In this document: piece after piece, positions 55,701-63,179 of the stretch
How the letters are laid out: each line of letters opens with the position of its first letter
Numbering within the stretch: the stretch's first letter is position 1
From: Oerskovia merdavium
GTDB taxonomy: Bacteria > Actinomycetota > Actinomycetes > Actinomycetales > Cellulomonadaceae
DNA: 64,000 nt
Assembly (NCBI RefSeq): GCF_014836755.1
Contig: NZ_JACSQF010000002.1
Coordinates: forward strand, 279,770-343,769
Direction of reading: 5' to 3'
Translations under genes and position numbers: made by a program
The notes under the pieces: generated by a model
Database searches by the model: none
What the model was told of the DNA's origin: nothing
Seen by the model: the letters and a program-made list of their open reading frames with translations, nothing else

Positions 55701-56493
55701 CGGTCACGCCGTACGCACCGTTTCCGGCGAGCCCGGTACGCAGCGTGACGTAGGTGCCGATGGGGGACGGGATGGTCGTCTCGGGGATGCGCAGCTCACG
55801 GACGGACTTGCGCGCCTGGTCAGCCTTGGTGTCACCCTCACCGATCAGTCGGGCGACGCGGAGCGAGTCGTTCGCGGCGTTCTCACCGGCGGCGATGTCG
55901 TTGAAGAGGAACTGGACCACGGGGAGCTCGAGCGCGACCTGGCTCATGAGCACGTCGGCGTCGACGTACGCGTCGAGGAACTGGGCGAGACGGCGGTCGT
56001 CGGACGTGTCCGCGAGGACTCGGGGGACGTCGAGGGCGTCGTCGATCAGGGCGTTGTACTTGGCCGTGAACCCGAGCTCCTGGTGAGCGTTGGTGTCCGA
56101 CTTCTTGCGGATGTCCGCGAGCTCGGCCCGGTCCTTGACCGTCGCGTCGACGGCGTCACGCACGCGCTGGTCGAGCATCGACAGGTTGAGGCCGGAGTAC
56201 ACGGCGTCGCGGCGGTCGAGAGCCTTGTTCGTCGCGAGGCGGGCCTCCTCGACCAGGGCGGCACCGTTCTCGACCCCGCGGACGCGCTGGATCTCGGCGG
56301 CTCGCTCGGCGGCGACGGCCTTGCCGGCGACGTCCTGGGTCGCGAACGCCTTGACCAGTGCCTGTGTCTGCTGGGCGACCCGCGCCTCGTTGATCGCCTG
56401 GACCGAGAAGATCGTCGCGGCCAGGAACAGGACGAGGACAGGCAGCGCGAGTGCCGCAAGGATCTTCCCGCGAACGCTCAACCTGCGGAGCAT
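52717..56493 (-). CDS. cvnA: Conservon sensor kinase with nitrate/nitrite-type (NIT) sensor domain and very long C-terminal tail (CvnA-like)
   Basis: A 1258-residue membrane protein. Membrane helix 1 (about 9-31), an outside NIT-type all-helical sensor (about 45-300), membrane helix 2 (VTRAVITILVTLLAFGATIAVAGAI), HAMP (about 325-395), a dimerisation-like segment (NLFRLDHLATRMRRNAESLLVLAG) and an HATPase_c domain (about 500-620) with HLIAELLENATMFS and DHGLGM. The expected phospho-acceptor His region is degenerate, as in known CvnA proteins. The last 600 residues are Pro/Ala/Val/Gln-rich and probably disordered, with a 25-residue unit repeated almost exactly. It is the first gene of cvnABCD. 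Confidence 0.92.
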   Translation of the reverse strand: MLRRLSVRGKILAALALPVLVLFLAATIFSVQAINEARVAQQTQALVKAFATQDVAGKAVAAERAAEIQRVRGVENGAALVEEARLATNKALDRRDAVYSGLNLSMLDQRVRDAVDATVKDRAELADIRKKSDTNAHQELGFTAKYNALIDDALDVPRVLADTSDDRRLAQFLDAYVDADVLMSQVALELPVVQFLFNDIAAGENAANDSLRVARLIGEGDTKADQARKSVRELRIPETTIPSPIGTYVTLRTGLAGNGAYGVTGKQDWASASTKDLEGITPVRDKVLAETGEIASDNATAAVTRAVITILVTLLAFGATIAVAGAIARQIVNPLRRLTDAAQDVRDQLPRLVEQVSIPGQGPGISIQPIEIESTDEVGQLANAFNDVNSTTIQVAREQAALRGSIAEMFVNVARRDQVLLNRQLAFLDDLERSEEDANTLSNLFRLDHLATRMRRNAESLLVLAGIDSGRRVRQPMPASDVIRTASSEIELYDRVRLNLVVDPLMLGHNALNAAHLIAELLENATMFSEPHTPVEVSTGRDERFVKIIIRDHGLGMTPEEIGEANRKVNAHAASDVVGSQRLGLYVVGRISDRLGARVTFERAPEGAGTLVTVSFPNVLFVPDSNVPLPMPTDPLDNRTQVAADQISAPAPQPTAPVYSGPATTSTPQIDHEAPVAVAVDLAALTDGATSTGMPRRRSRGMDPAGSAPSASFVPGPQTGSIILPPLATPSLPLDLPAAPDAWSPPEGVAATGNSLPSRARASSPAETTGVMPPVQPASAEIPVLDVSTRSAMFSSFRALGTTDPSTAEQQAVELDAAPDVSATDISVPDFVPDDGTWAPQFAIEPLGASEADAAPAEQPIAVAPVAPVAEAPVADAPAAAREVQAVEPQAPVPDLPQRNAPAAAEAPVQQFAPPVVAYEAPVAPPAASFEPPVVQAAPPVVAYEAPVAAPAASFEPPVVQAAPPFAAPAAQAAPVAPLHREEIPEELSFEALPKFEDLMADLPTRRSLRESQARKRGIFNRRPRTGTLPVIRPSSAALASQPAGTDQQAPAATYQQPQAPAVQQPAAVGYQQPQAAPVAYQQPQPVAFAAPAAPTSFAPPTAAQPQVAAPTASAPLVRRPAQEPIEPLDPTYVSDSVEARSDWIASAVLYEEMSTLLRNGPEVQGKAFAESAGTYSPQAQSDVTASGLTRRARTVNREEYVDRFTAKIDRDPEQLRARLAAFQSATARGRVEADDETGSTDLSSHGNDVPDSAPQSR
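53601..53750 (-). repeat. Two near-identical 75-bp tandem repeats inside cvnA
   Basis: Units 53601-53675 and 53676-53750 differ at a single visible base (GGAGCCGCG against GGAGGCGCG). They encode the 25-residue unit running PPVVAYEAPVA..PAASFEPPVVQAA. The period is a multiple of three, so copy number can change without breaking the frame. Confidence 0.85.
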
Positions 56494-56689
56494 ACGAACC
56501 TCTCTCCAAACCCTGTAACCAGCGGAAGTTCGTGGGTCCCGATCGCCTCCGACCGTCCCCCACGCGCCAGACGTGCGTACTAACTATCGGTGCACTTGCC
56601 CCGCAGACCTAATCCGGTCATCCGGGGCAAGGTGGTACGTCGAGCCTCGGCTCTCCGCTGACCGACACGAATCCTCGCCGACGAGGACG

Positions 56690-56695
56690 TAGTGT
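56690..56695 (+). promoter_or_regulatory. -10 box TAGTGT for a leaderless quinone oxidoreductase mRNA
   Basis: TAGTGT fits the actinobacterial TANNNT -10 pattern and ends 7 bases before the GTG at 56703. No ribosome-binding site stands before that GTG, consistent with transcription starting at the start codon. Confidence 0.5.
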
Positions 56696-56702
56696 CTTTT
56701 GT

Positions 56703-57680
56703 GTGCGAGCCGTCACGATAGCGGCCCCGGGCGGGCCAGAGAAACTCACCATGTCCACACTCCCCGACCCCGAACCGGGTCCTGGGGAGGTCGTGATCGA
56801 CGTCGCTTCGAGTGGCGTGAACCCTGCTGACCTGCTACAACGCGCCGGACACTACCCTCCGCCGCCGGGCGCCCCGGTATGGCCGGGTCTCGAGGTCTCT
56901 GGGGTGATTTCTGCCGTTGGCCCGCGTCTCACAGAGTGGGACGTCGGCGACGAGGTCGTCGCCCTCCTCGACGGGGGAGGCTACGCGGAGAAGGTCTGCG
57001 TCCGGGCGTCCCAGGTGCTCCCACTGCCCGACGGCGTCGCGCTCGTCGACGGGGCCGCCCTGCCGGAGGCGGTCTGCACCGCGTGGAGCAACCTGGTCGA
57101 CGTCGGGCGCCTCGCCCGGGGCGAGGTCCTGCTGGTGCACGGCGGCTCAGGGGGCGTCGGGTCGGTCGCCACGCAGATCGGTGCGGCCCTCGGCGCCCGG
57201 GTGATCGCGACCGCGGGCGGTCCCGAGCGCACGGCACGCTGCCTCACGCTCGGCGCGGAGGCCGCCGTCGATCATCGGGCCGAGGACTTCGTCGCGGCCG
57301 TGCGCGACGCCTCCGGGGGCGCCGGCGCGGACGTGGTGCTCGACGTCGTCGGGGCCGCCTATCTCCCCGACAACCTCCGGGTGCTCGCGACGGGCGGACG
57401 GCTGGTCGTGATCGGGATGCAGAGGGGACGTCGCGGTGAGCTCGACCTGGCGATGCTGCTCGCCAAGCGCGCCCAGGTGAGCGGCACGACCCTGCGTGCG
57501 CGGCCCGCCGAGGAGAAGGCCCGGCTCGTCCGCGACGTGCTCGAGCACGTCTGGCCCCTGGTCGCCGACGGGCGCGTACGGCCCGTCGTGCACGCGAGGC
57601 TGCCCCTGGAGCGTGCCGCGGACGCGCACCGGCTCCTGGAGTCGGGCGAGGTGTTCGGCAAGGTTCTCCTGCTTCCCTGA
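56703..57680 (+). CDS. Zinc-independent quinone oxidoreductase (medium-chain dehydrogenase family, QOR/TP53I3 type)
   Basis: A 325-residue NADPH-dependent enzyme. The N-terminal GroES-like domain contains VDVASSGVNPADLLQRAGHYPPPPGAP and WPGLEVSGVI. The nucleotide-binding Rossmann fold (about 125-270) has VLLVHGGSGGVGSVATQ. The NPADLLQRxGxYPPPPG segment is the fingerprint of the TP53I3/PIG3-like quinone reductases, which reduce quinones by one electron. The catalytic zinc ligands of alcohol dehydrogenases are absent. GTG start. Probably single, with bpa following after 55 bp. Confidence 0.93.
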   Translation: MRAVTIAAPGGPEKLTMSTLPDPEPGPGEVVIDVASSGVNPADLLQRAGHYPPPPGAPVWPGLEVSGVISAVGPRLTEWDVGDEVVALLDGGGYAEKVCVRASQVLPLPDGVALVDGAALPEAVCTAWSNLVDVGRLARGEVLLVHGGSGGVGSVATQIGAALGARVIATAGGPERTARCLTLGAEAAVDHRAEDFVAAVRDASGGAGADVVLDVVGAAYLPDNLRVLATGGRLVVIGMQRGRRGELDLAMLLAKRAQVSGTTLRARPAEEKARLVRDVLEHVWPLVADGRVRPVVHARLPLERAADAHRLLESGEVFGKVLLLP

Positions 57681-57735
57681 CGCAAGGTTCGCCCCGACCG
57701 TCGCGCCGGGCGCCTGTTCGGGTCAGACTGGGGCG

Positions 57736-58404
57736 ATGAGCGACGAGCCGCGCACCGACCAGACCTCTGACCCGAACGAGCCCGGAGAGCAGGCTCCCCC
57801 GGAGAGCGCGCCGGAGAGCGCCGAGGGCGCCCCGACGACCGAGGGCGAGACCCAGCGCGTCACGGTCGTCGGGCCGGACGGGACGAGGGTCTCGGTCGTC
57901 GCGAGCGACGACTCGACCGACGAGGACCGCAACCCGAGCGCGGTCATCGAGGAACCCGCGAAGGTCATGCGGATCGGCGGCATGATCAAGCGTCTGCTCG
58001 AGGAGGTCCGCGACGCACCGCTCGACGAGGCAGCACGCAGCCGCCTCGCGGAGATCCACGAGAGGTCCCTCAAGGAGCTCGAGGAGGGGCTCTCCCCCGA
58101 CCTCGTCGCCGAGCTCCACCGCATCTCGCTGCCGTTCACCGACGACGCGGTGCCGTCCGACGCGGAGCTCCGCGTGGCACAGGCCCAGCTCGTGGGCTGG
58201 CTCGAGGGACTGTTCCACGGCATCCAGACGGCCCTCGTGGCCCAGCAGATGGCGGCGCAGGCCCAGCTCTCGCAGATCCGCCGTGCGCTGCCGCCCGGCA
58301 CGATCCCTGTCCCGGGCATGCCCGGGCACCCCGGACAGCCCCCGCAGCCGGGCGTTCCGCGCGAGGGCGACGACGGGCGCCCCTCGCCCGGCCAGTACCT
58401 CTGA
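57736..58404 (+). CDS. bpa: Bacterial proteasome activator Bpa
   Basis: A 222-residue cytosolic protein. A disordered acidic N-terminus (1-70) is followed by a four-helix region (about 75-180): KVMRIGGMIKRLLEEVRDAPLDEAARSRL, SLKELEEGLSPDLVAELHRISLPF and AQLVGWLEGLFHGIQTALVAQQ. A Pro/Gly-rich tail ends in GQYL. Bpa of mycobacteria (Rv3780) forms a 12-mer ring, and its C-terminal GQYL docks into the 20S proteasome to open it without ATP. The ending and the core match here, so a functional 20S proteasome is predicted in this organism. No proteasome gene lies in the window. Confidence 0.95.
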   Translation: MSDEPRTDQTSDPNEPGEQAPPESAPESAEGAPTTEGETQRVTVVGPDGTRVSVVASDDSTDEDRNPSAVIEEPAKVMRIGGMIKRLLEEVRDAPLDEAARSRLAEIHERSLKELEEGLSPDLVAELHRISLPFTDDAVPSDAELRVAQAQLVGWLEGLFHGIQTALVAQQMAAQAQLSQIRRALPPGTIPVPGMPGHPGQPPQPGVPREGDDGRPSPGQYL

Positions 58405-58461
58405 GGTCCGGGATCCGAGGTGCAGCGGCTGCTGCGCGGGACCTGGTCGCGTGCGTGCGAC

Positions 58462-59355
58462 CTACGCGGGTGGCGGGTCCGTGCGCTGAGCCGTCATCGC
58501 GATGGCTCCCGAGACCAGGAGCAGGCCGACGAGCTCGAGCCACGAGGGGACCTGCTGGAGCACGACGGCGCCGATCACCACCGCGGTCGCGGGCAGCATC
58601 GCGAGGAGCACCGAGAACGTCGCCGCGCTGACCCTGCGCAGGATGAGCTGTTCGAGCACGTACGGGACGACCGACGAGCAGACGGCGATCCCGACGACCG
58701 CGAGGAGCAGCTGCCAGTCCTCGAGCACGGCCCCTGACGACGGCGCGAGGAACGGCGCGAAGACGAGGGCACCCGCGGCCATCGCGACAGAGAGCGACGT
58801 GACGCCGGACCCGGCCAGTGCCACACGACGGCCCAGCAGGATGTACGCGGCCCAGCAGGCCGCCGCCAGGGCGATCGCGACGAGCCCGATCACGACGTCC
58901 TCGCGAGGCAGGTCGGACGTGAGCGTGACGCCCGCGAGGAGCACCACACCCGCCGCAGCAACCGCGATGCCCCCGCGCTCACGCCAGCCCCGCCCGGTGA
59001 TCGCCGCGACCGCCACGGGACCGATGAACTCGATCGCGACCGCCGAACCGAGAGGCAGGTGGTCGATCGCGACGTAGAACGTCACGTTCATGGCGGCCAG
59101 GGCCACACCGAACACCGCGGCCCATGCGAGGGTGCGCCACGTCCAGCGCTGCCGCCACGGGCGACGCCACGCGAGGAGCAGCACGGCCGCCACGACGATG
59201 CGCAGCCAGGCGACCTCGGGCGCGCCGACGACCGCGAACAGCCCCACCGCGATCGCGGCGCCGAGGTACTGGGTCAGCCCGGAGACGACGAAGAGGGCGG
59301 GCGGCGGGACCCGCCCCGCAGCGGAAGCCAGCGCACGGCTGGGGCCAGAGAGCAC
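58462..59355 (-). CDS. EamA/DMT family transporter (RhtA-like)
   Basis: A 297-residue membrane protein with ten helices in two EamA repeats (about 20-150 and 160-290). Typical segments are FVVSGLTQYLGAAIAVGLF, NVTFYVAIDHLPLGSAVAIEFIGPVAVA and SVVPYVLEQLILRRVSAATFSVLLAMLPATAVVIGAVVL. The AIDHLPLGxAVAIEFxGP motif is that of the RhtA threonine/homoserine exporter group. GTG start. Convergent with bpa, and it lies beyond an inverted repeat from the sugar operon. Confidence 0.9.
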   Translation of the reverse strand: MLSGPSRALASAAGRVPPPALFVVSGLTQYLGAAIAVGLFAVVGAPEVAWLRIVVAAVLLLAWRRPWRQRWTWRTLAWAAVFGVALAAMNVTFYVAIDHLPLGSAVAIEFIGPVAVAAITGRGWRERGGIAVAAAGVVLLAGVTLTSDLPREDVVIGLVAIALAAACWAAYILLGRRVALAGSGVTSLSVAMAAGALVFAPFLAPSSGAVLEDWQLLLAVVGIAVCSSVVPYVLEQLILRRVSAATFSVLLAMLPATAVVIGAVVLQQVPSWLELVGLLLVSGAIAMTAQRTDPPPA

Positions 59356-59425
59356 CCGACGACCCTACGTCGGCCCCTGCCGACCACGGGACCAGCAGCA
59401 CCCGACGTGGTGTGACGCGCGACGT

Positions 59426-59523
59426 CGTCGGGCGGAGTTGTTCGCGCGGCCGTGGCCGGGCCTGGCAGGGGCCCGAGGAACGAGGGGCCGGATGGAAGGC
59501 CGTGCGAACAACCCCGCCCGACG
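59426..59523 (-). repeat. Inverted repeat with 20-bp arms, 58-bp spacer
   Basis: Arms 59426-59445 and 59504-59523 pair at 19 of 20 positions. They lie between the stop of the MalG-type permease and the start of the EamA gene, so the element may act as operon terminator with a large loop or be the remnant of a small mobile repeat. Confidence 0.6.
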
Positions 59524-59538
59524 GCGGAGCACCGAGAC

Positions 59539-60477
59539 TCACCCCTTGACGGAACCTGCCAGGAGACCTCGCACGAAGTACCGCTGCAACGCCAGGAAGA
59601 CGATGACCGGCACGATGATCGCGATGAAAGCCCCTGCCGGCAGCAGGTGCCAGCTGGCGCCCCTGGACCCGGAGAGCTCGGCGAGACGGACCGTGATCGG
59701 AGCGACGTCGCGCGCCGACCCGAACGTCAGGGCGACGAGCAGGTCGTTCCACACCCACAAGAACTGGAAGATCCCGAATGCCGCGATGGCCGGGACCAGC
59801 AGCGGCATGAGGACCGTGAAGAAGATCCGCACGTGGCCCGCACCGTCGACCCGGGCCGCCTCGACGAGCTCGCGCGGGATGTCCTTCATGAAGTTGTGCA
59901 GAAGGAAGATCGCGAGCGGCAGCGCGAAGATCGAGTGCGAGAGCCAGATGGGCCAGAACGAGCCGTCGATCCCCCAGTTCACGTACTGCGAGAGCAGCGG
60001 GACGAGCGTCACCTGGATGGGGACGATCTGCAGTGCGAACACCGCGACGAACAGGATGTTCCGGCCCCGGAAGTCGATCCACGCGAACGCATAGGCCGCG
60101 AGGAGCGCCAGGGTGATGGGGATGATGACCGCGGGCAGGGTGATCACGAACGAGTTGACCAGGTAGCTGGCGAAGTCGGTCGAGCTGCCGTACAGGGCGT
60201 CCGAGTAGTTCTCGAGCGTGAACTCGGGGTTGCTGAACGCGGTCCACCACCCGGTGCGACGGATCTCGCGTGCCGGTCGGAAGGACGTGACGAGCAGCCC
60301 GAAGGTCGGGATGGTCCAGAGAACCGCCAGGACGATCGCGATGATCGACGCGCTCTTCGAGCTCGTCGTGCGTCGCAGGGCCCCGGCCCGACGGTCGAGC
60401 CGGTCGAGCTTGCCGACGCCCTTGCCCTGCTCGGGCGTCTCGTCGACGATCGTGGTGTCGGGGATCGGGATACTCAT
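59539..60477 (-). CDS. Sugar ABC transporter permease, MalG/AglG type
   Basis: A 312-residue six-helix permease. The cytoplasmic N-terminus (about 40 residues) is charged. EAA loop ELVEAARVDGAGHVRIFFTVLMPL, and the ending FVRGLLAGSVKG is the usual MalG type. The segment GLLVTSFRPAREIRRTGWWTAF resembles alpha-glucoside AglG permeases, where RP..EI...GWW recurs. It overlaps the MalF-type gene by 4 bp and closes the operon. No ATPase gene is linked. Confidence 0.92.
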   Translation of the reverse strand: MSIPIPDTTIVDETPEQGKGVGKLDRLDRRAGALRRTTSSKSASIIAIVLAVLWTIPTFGLLVTSFRPAREIRRTGWWTAFSNPEFTLENYSDALYGSSTDFASYLVNSFVITLPAVIIPITLALLAAYAFAWIDFRGRNILFVAVFALQIVPIQVTLVPLLSQYVNWGIDGSFWPIWLSHSIFALPLAIFLLHNFMKDIPRELVEAARVDGAGHVRIFFTVLMPLLVPAIAAFGIFQFLWVWNDLLVALTFGSARDVAPITVRLAELSGSRGASWHLLPAGAFIAIIVPVIVFLALQRYFVRGLLAGSVKG

Positions 60478-61457
60478 CGGATGTCCTCCGACGCCCGGAG
60501 CTGACGGACGTTGTAGATGATGATCGGGATGACCAGGACGAAGAGGATGACGGCGAGCGCGGCGCCGAGCCCCTTCTCACCCTGTCGGAGCGCCTGCGTG
60601 TAGAACTCGTTGGCCACGACCGACGTCTCGAAGCGTCCACCCGTCATGGTCCGGACGATGTCGAAGACCTTGAGGGTGCCGATCGCGATGGTCGTGAGCA
60701 CCACGATCAGCGCGGGACGGATGCTCGGGACGGTGATGTACCGGAACATCCTGGTCCCGGAGACGCCGTCGAGACGCGCGGCCTCCACGATGTCGTCAGG
60801 GATGCCCCGGATCGCCGCGGCGAGGATCGTCATGGCGAATCCCGCCTGGATCCAGATCATGACGACGATGAGGAAGAACGTGTTCCAGGGGGCGTCGAGC
60901 AGGAACTTCTGTGGTTCGAGCCCCACCCAGACGAGTATCTGGTTCAGCAGACCGATCTGGTCGAAGTTCGCCGCCTTGTACTCGTACATGAACTTCCAGA
61001 TGATGCCCGCGCCGACCATCGAGATGGCCATGGGGAGGAAGATCAGCGACTTGGCGAACTTCTCGAAGCGCGAACGGTCCACGACCACCGCGTACAGGAG
61101 CCCGAGGAACGTGGAGACGATGGGGACGACGATGACCCAGACCGCCGTGTTGCGCAGGACGATCTGGAACTCGTCCCGCGTCAGCGCCGTGACGTAGTTG
61201 TCGAGCCCGACGAACTCCGTGCTGGTGCGGTTGTAGAAGGAGTCCCGGACGGTCTTGAGGCCGGGATAGAGAAGGCCGAATCCTATGAGCAGGAGAGCCG
61301 GCCCGGCGAAGACGGCGGCGATCACCCAGTTGGGCACCCGTTTGGGGAGGTCCGCCAGAAGGAGGATCACCCCCATCACGACGACGAACAGCAGGATCGC
61401 GACGATCATGACCGCGAACTTCCCACCCGTCCCCTCGGGGTTCAGTAACCAGTCCAT
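60474..61457 (-). CDS. Sugar ABC transporter permease, MalF/AglF type
   Basis: A 327-residue permease with one additional N-terminal helix (GKFAVMIVAILLFVVVMGVILLL) before the six MalF-type helices. This is a trait of AglF-like subunits. EAA loop DIVEAARLDGVSGTRMFRYITVP, then the ending NVRQLRASEDIR. ATG 61457 with GAAGGAG upstream is chosen over in-frame codons farther up that lie within a hairpin. Confidence 0.92.
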   Translation of the reverse strand: MDWLLNPEGTGGKFAVMIVAILLFVVVMGVILLLADLPKRVPNWVIAAVFAGPALLLIGFGLLYPGLKTVRDSFYNRTSTEFVGLDNYVTALTRDEFQIVLRNTAVWVIVVPIVSTFLGLLYAVVVDRSRFEKFAKSLIFLPMAISMVGAGIIWKFMYEYKAANFDQIGLLNQILVWVGLEPQKFLLDAPWNTFFLIVVMIWIQAGFAMTILAAAIRGIPDDIVEAARLDGVSGTRMFRYITVPSIRPALIVVLTTIAIGTLKVFDIVRTMTGGRFETSVVANEFYTQALRQGEKGLGAALAVILFVLVIPIIIYNVRQLRASEDIR

Positions 61458-61475
61458 GGAGCACTCCTTCGTGCG

Positions 61476-61506
61476 ATGGGGGCCCGCCATGGTGGCGGGC
61501 CCCCAT
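61476..61506 (-). terminator. Intra-operon hairpin between binding-protein and permease genes
   Basis: A perfect 14-bp stem ATGGGGGCCCGCCA / TGGCGGGCCCCCAT with a 3-base loop, in the 81-bp gap. It probably works as a partial terminator or 3' mRNA stabiliser that raises the binding-protein to permease ratio. Confidence 0.65.
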
Positions 61507-61538
61507 CTGTGGATCGTAGGTCAGGAATCAGCAGGTGG

Positions 61539-62942
61539 TCAGGACGTCGGCCACGATGCTTCGATCGCGTCGAGCACCGCGGTGTCCGACTTGTTGCTCG
61601 CGATCCACTCCGTCATCTCGGTCCAGAAGGATCCGGCTCCCACGGCGGCGGGCATCATGTCCGACCCGTCGAAGCGGAACACGTAGCTGTCGTCCGTCAG
61701 CAGCTCGTACGAGAGCTGGTCGATGGGCGACTGAAGGAGGCTCTTGTCGAGCTCCTTGTTGGCGCTGAGCCATCCCTGGGGGGTGGCGGTCGCCTTGGCG
61801 TTGGACCACTCGGGGCTCGTGAGGTAGGCCTGGAAGGCCTGGACCTCGGGGCGGTCGGCGAACGAGACGACGAACTCGCCGCCACCGAGCAGGGGCTTCT
61901 CGGCGTCGGCCGACTCACCCGGGAAGTAGAACGCGAAGACGTCGCCGTCCTCGGCGACCTTCAGGTCGGGGTCGAGGGTGCTCCAGTTGGCCTGGTAGAA
62001 CGATGCCTGACGGTGCATGTAGCAGAGACCGTCGACGATCGGGTAGCCACCCTCGGTGAACTCGGTCGTCGCGATCGACGAGACGTCGCCGATGCCGCCG
62101 TTCACGTAGTTCTCGTTCTTCAGCACCGAGCCGACCGAGGCGAGTGCGTCGGCGATCTGCGGGTCGTTGAAGGGGATCTCGTGGTTGACCCACTGGTCGT
62201 AGACCTCGGGGCCGGCCGTGCGGAGGACGACGTCCTCCATCCAGTCGGTCGCGGGCCAGCCCGTGGCCTCGCCCGATCCGATGCCGGCGCACCAGGGCTT
62301 CACGTCGCCCTCGGGGTTGTCCTCGACGATCTGGTCGGAGAGCGCGACGAGCTCGTCCCAGGTGGTCGGGATCTCGTAGCCGGCCTCCTCGAACATCGAC
62401 GGGGAGTACCAGACGAACGACTTCACGTTGGCGCCGAGCGGGGTCGCGTACAGGGTTCCGTCGACGGTCCCGTAGTCGCGCCACGACTCGGTGTAGTACG
62501 TGTCGACGTTCTCCGACGCGGCGTCCCCGACGGGCAGGATCGCGTCCGGGTAGTCCTGGACGAGGCTCTTGAGGAAGCCCGGCTGGGGGATGTAGGCGAT
62601 GTCCGGCGCGCTGCCGGACTGGATGCGCACGGGCAGCTGTGCCTCGAACTCCTTGGAGCCCTCGTACTCGATCGTCGCGCCGGTGCACTCCTCGAACGGC
62701 TCGTACGACTGCTGCTGCTGGTCCGCCTCGGTGTCGACGATCGTCGTGTAGACCGTGACCGTCTTCCCCTCGAGGTCGCCGTACTGCTCGTACGCGGCGC
62801 AGTCGACCGGCGCGGCCTCCGTGTCGCCTTCCCCGCCTCCGTCGTCGCTGCCGCCGCAGGCGGTCAGGACGATCGCGAGCGCTGCTCCGCCTGCGACTGC
62901 CGCAAGTGTGCGGCGCTTGACTGACAGTGTGCTTCTTGCCAT
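61539..62942 (-). CDS. Sugar ABC transporter substrate-binding lipoprotein (AglE-like)
   Basis: A 467-residue lipoprotein. The signal peptide (KRR n-region, then AAVAGGAALAIVL) ends in LTAC with Cys29. The mature protein starts with a Gly/Asp linker, then CAAYEQYGDLEGKTVTVYTT and AQLPVRIQSGSAPDIAYIPQPGF, a pattern I associate with alpha-glucoside binding proteins (AglE). Substrate by analogy: maltose, trehalose or other alpha-glucosides, not proven. ATG with GGAGG upstream. It is the first gene of the operon and has palindromic operators in front of it. Confidence 0.9.
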   Translation of the reverse strand: MARSTLSVKRRTLAAVAGGAALAIVLTACGGSDDGGGEGDTEAAPVDCAAYEQYGDLEGKTVTVYTTIVDTEADQQQQSYEPFEECTGATIEYEGSKEFEAQLPVRIQSGSAPDIAYIPQPGFLKSLVQDYPDAILPVGDAASENVDTYYTESWRDYGTVDGTLYATPLGANVKSFVWYSPSMFEEAGYEIPTTWDELVALSDQIVEDNPEGDVKPWCAGIGSGEATGWPATDWMEDVVLRTAGPEVYDQWVNHEIPFNDPQIADALASVGSVLKNENYVNGGIGDVSSIATTEFTEGGYPIVDGLCYMHRQASFYQANWSTLDPDLKVAEDGDVFAFYFPGESADAEKPLLGGGEFVVSFADRPEVQAFQAYLTSPEWSNAKATATPQGWLSANKELDKSLLQSPIDQLSYELLTDDSYVFRFDGSDMMPAAVGAGSFWTEMTEWIASNKSDTAVLDAIEASWPTS

Positions 62943-62952
62943 GACATTTCCT

Positions 62953-62966
62953 CCACAACGTTGTGG
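62953..62966. promoter_or_regulatory. Palindrome CCACAACGTTGTGG at the second sugar operon
   Basis: A perfect 14-bp palindrome, 10 bp upstream of the start codon of the AglE-like gene, touching its ribosome-binding site. It has the central CG and symmetry usual for LacI-family operators. Confidence 0.6.
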
Positions 62967-63032
62967 TGCTGACATCGCGGTCGGCCCGCAAGTGTCGCGG
63001 CGCATCGTCCGACGCGACCGCCCCACTGCTCA

Positions 63033-63046
63033 TGCAAGCGTTTACA
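63033..63046. promoter_or_regulatory. LacI-family-type operator TGCAAGCGTTTACA
   Basis: It reads TGTAAACGCTTGCA on the other strand and fits the general LacI/cre-like pattern TGNAANCGNTTNCA. It lies 90 bp upstream of the AglE-like start, in the gap after the LacI-type gene. Confidence 0.6.
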
Positions 63047-63080
63047 TCGTCGTTGCGCAAGCACAAGCAGGGGTCACTTC

Positions 63081-63098
63081 AGTAACGATTCCGTTACT
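63081..63098. promoter_or_regulatory. Inverted repeat AGTAACG-N4-CGTTACT
   Basis: A perfect 7-4-7 inverted repeat in the same gap. The half-site GTAACG is common in LacI-family operators. It may be a second regulator site or the main one. Confidence 0.5.
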
Positions 63099-63179
63099 CA
63101 TGACGCCTCGCAACCGCCCAGAGTGGTCGCGCTCCCACCACCGTGACCTGCGAAAGCCCGGAACGCTGCGGAACCGGGG

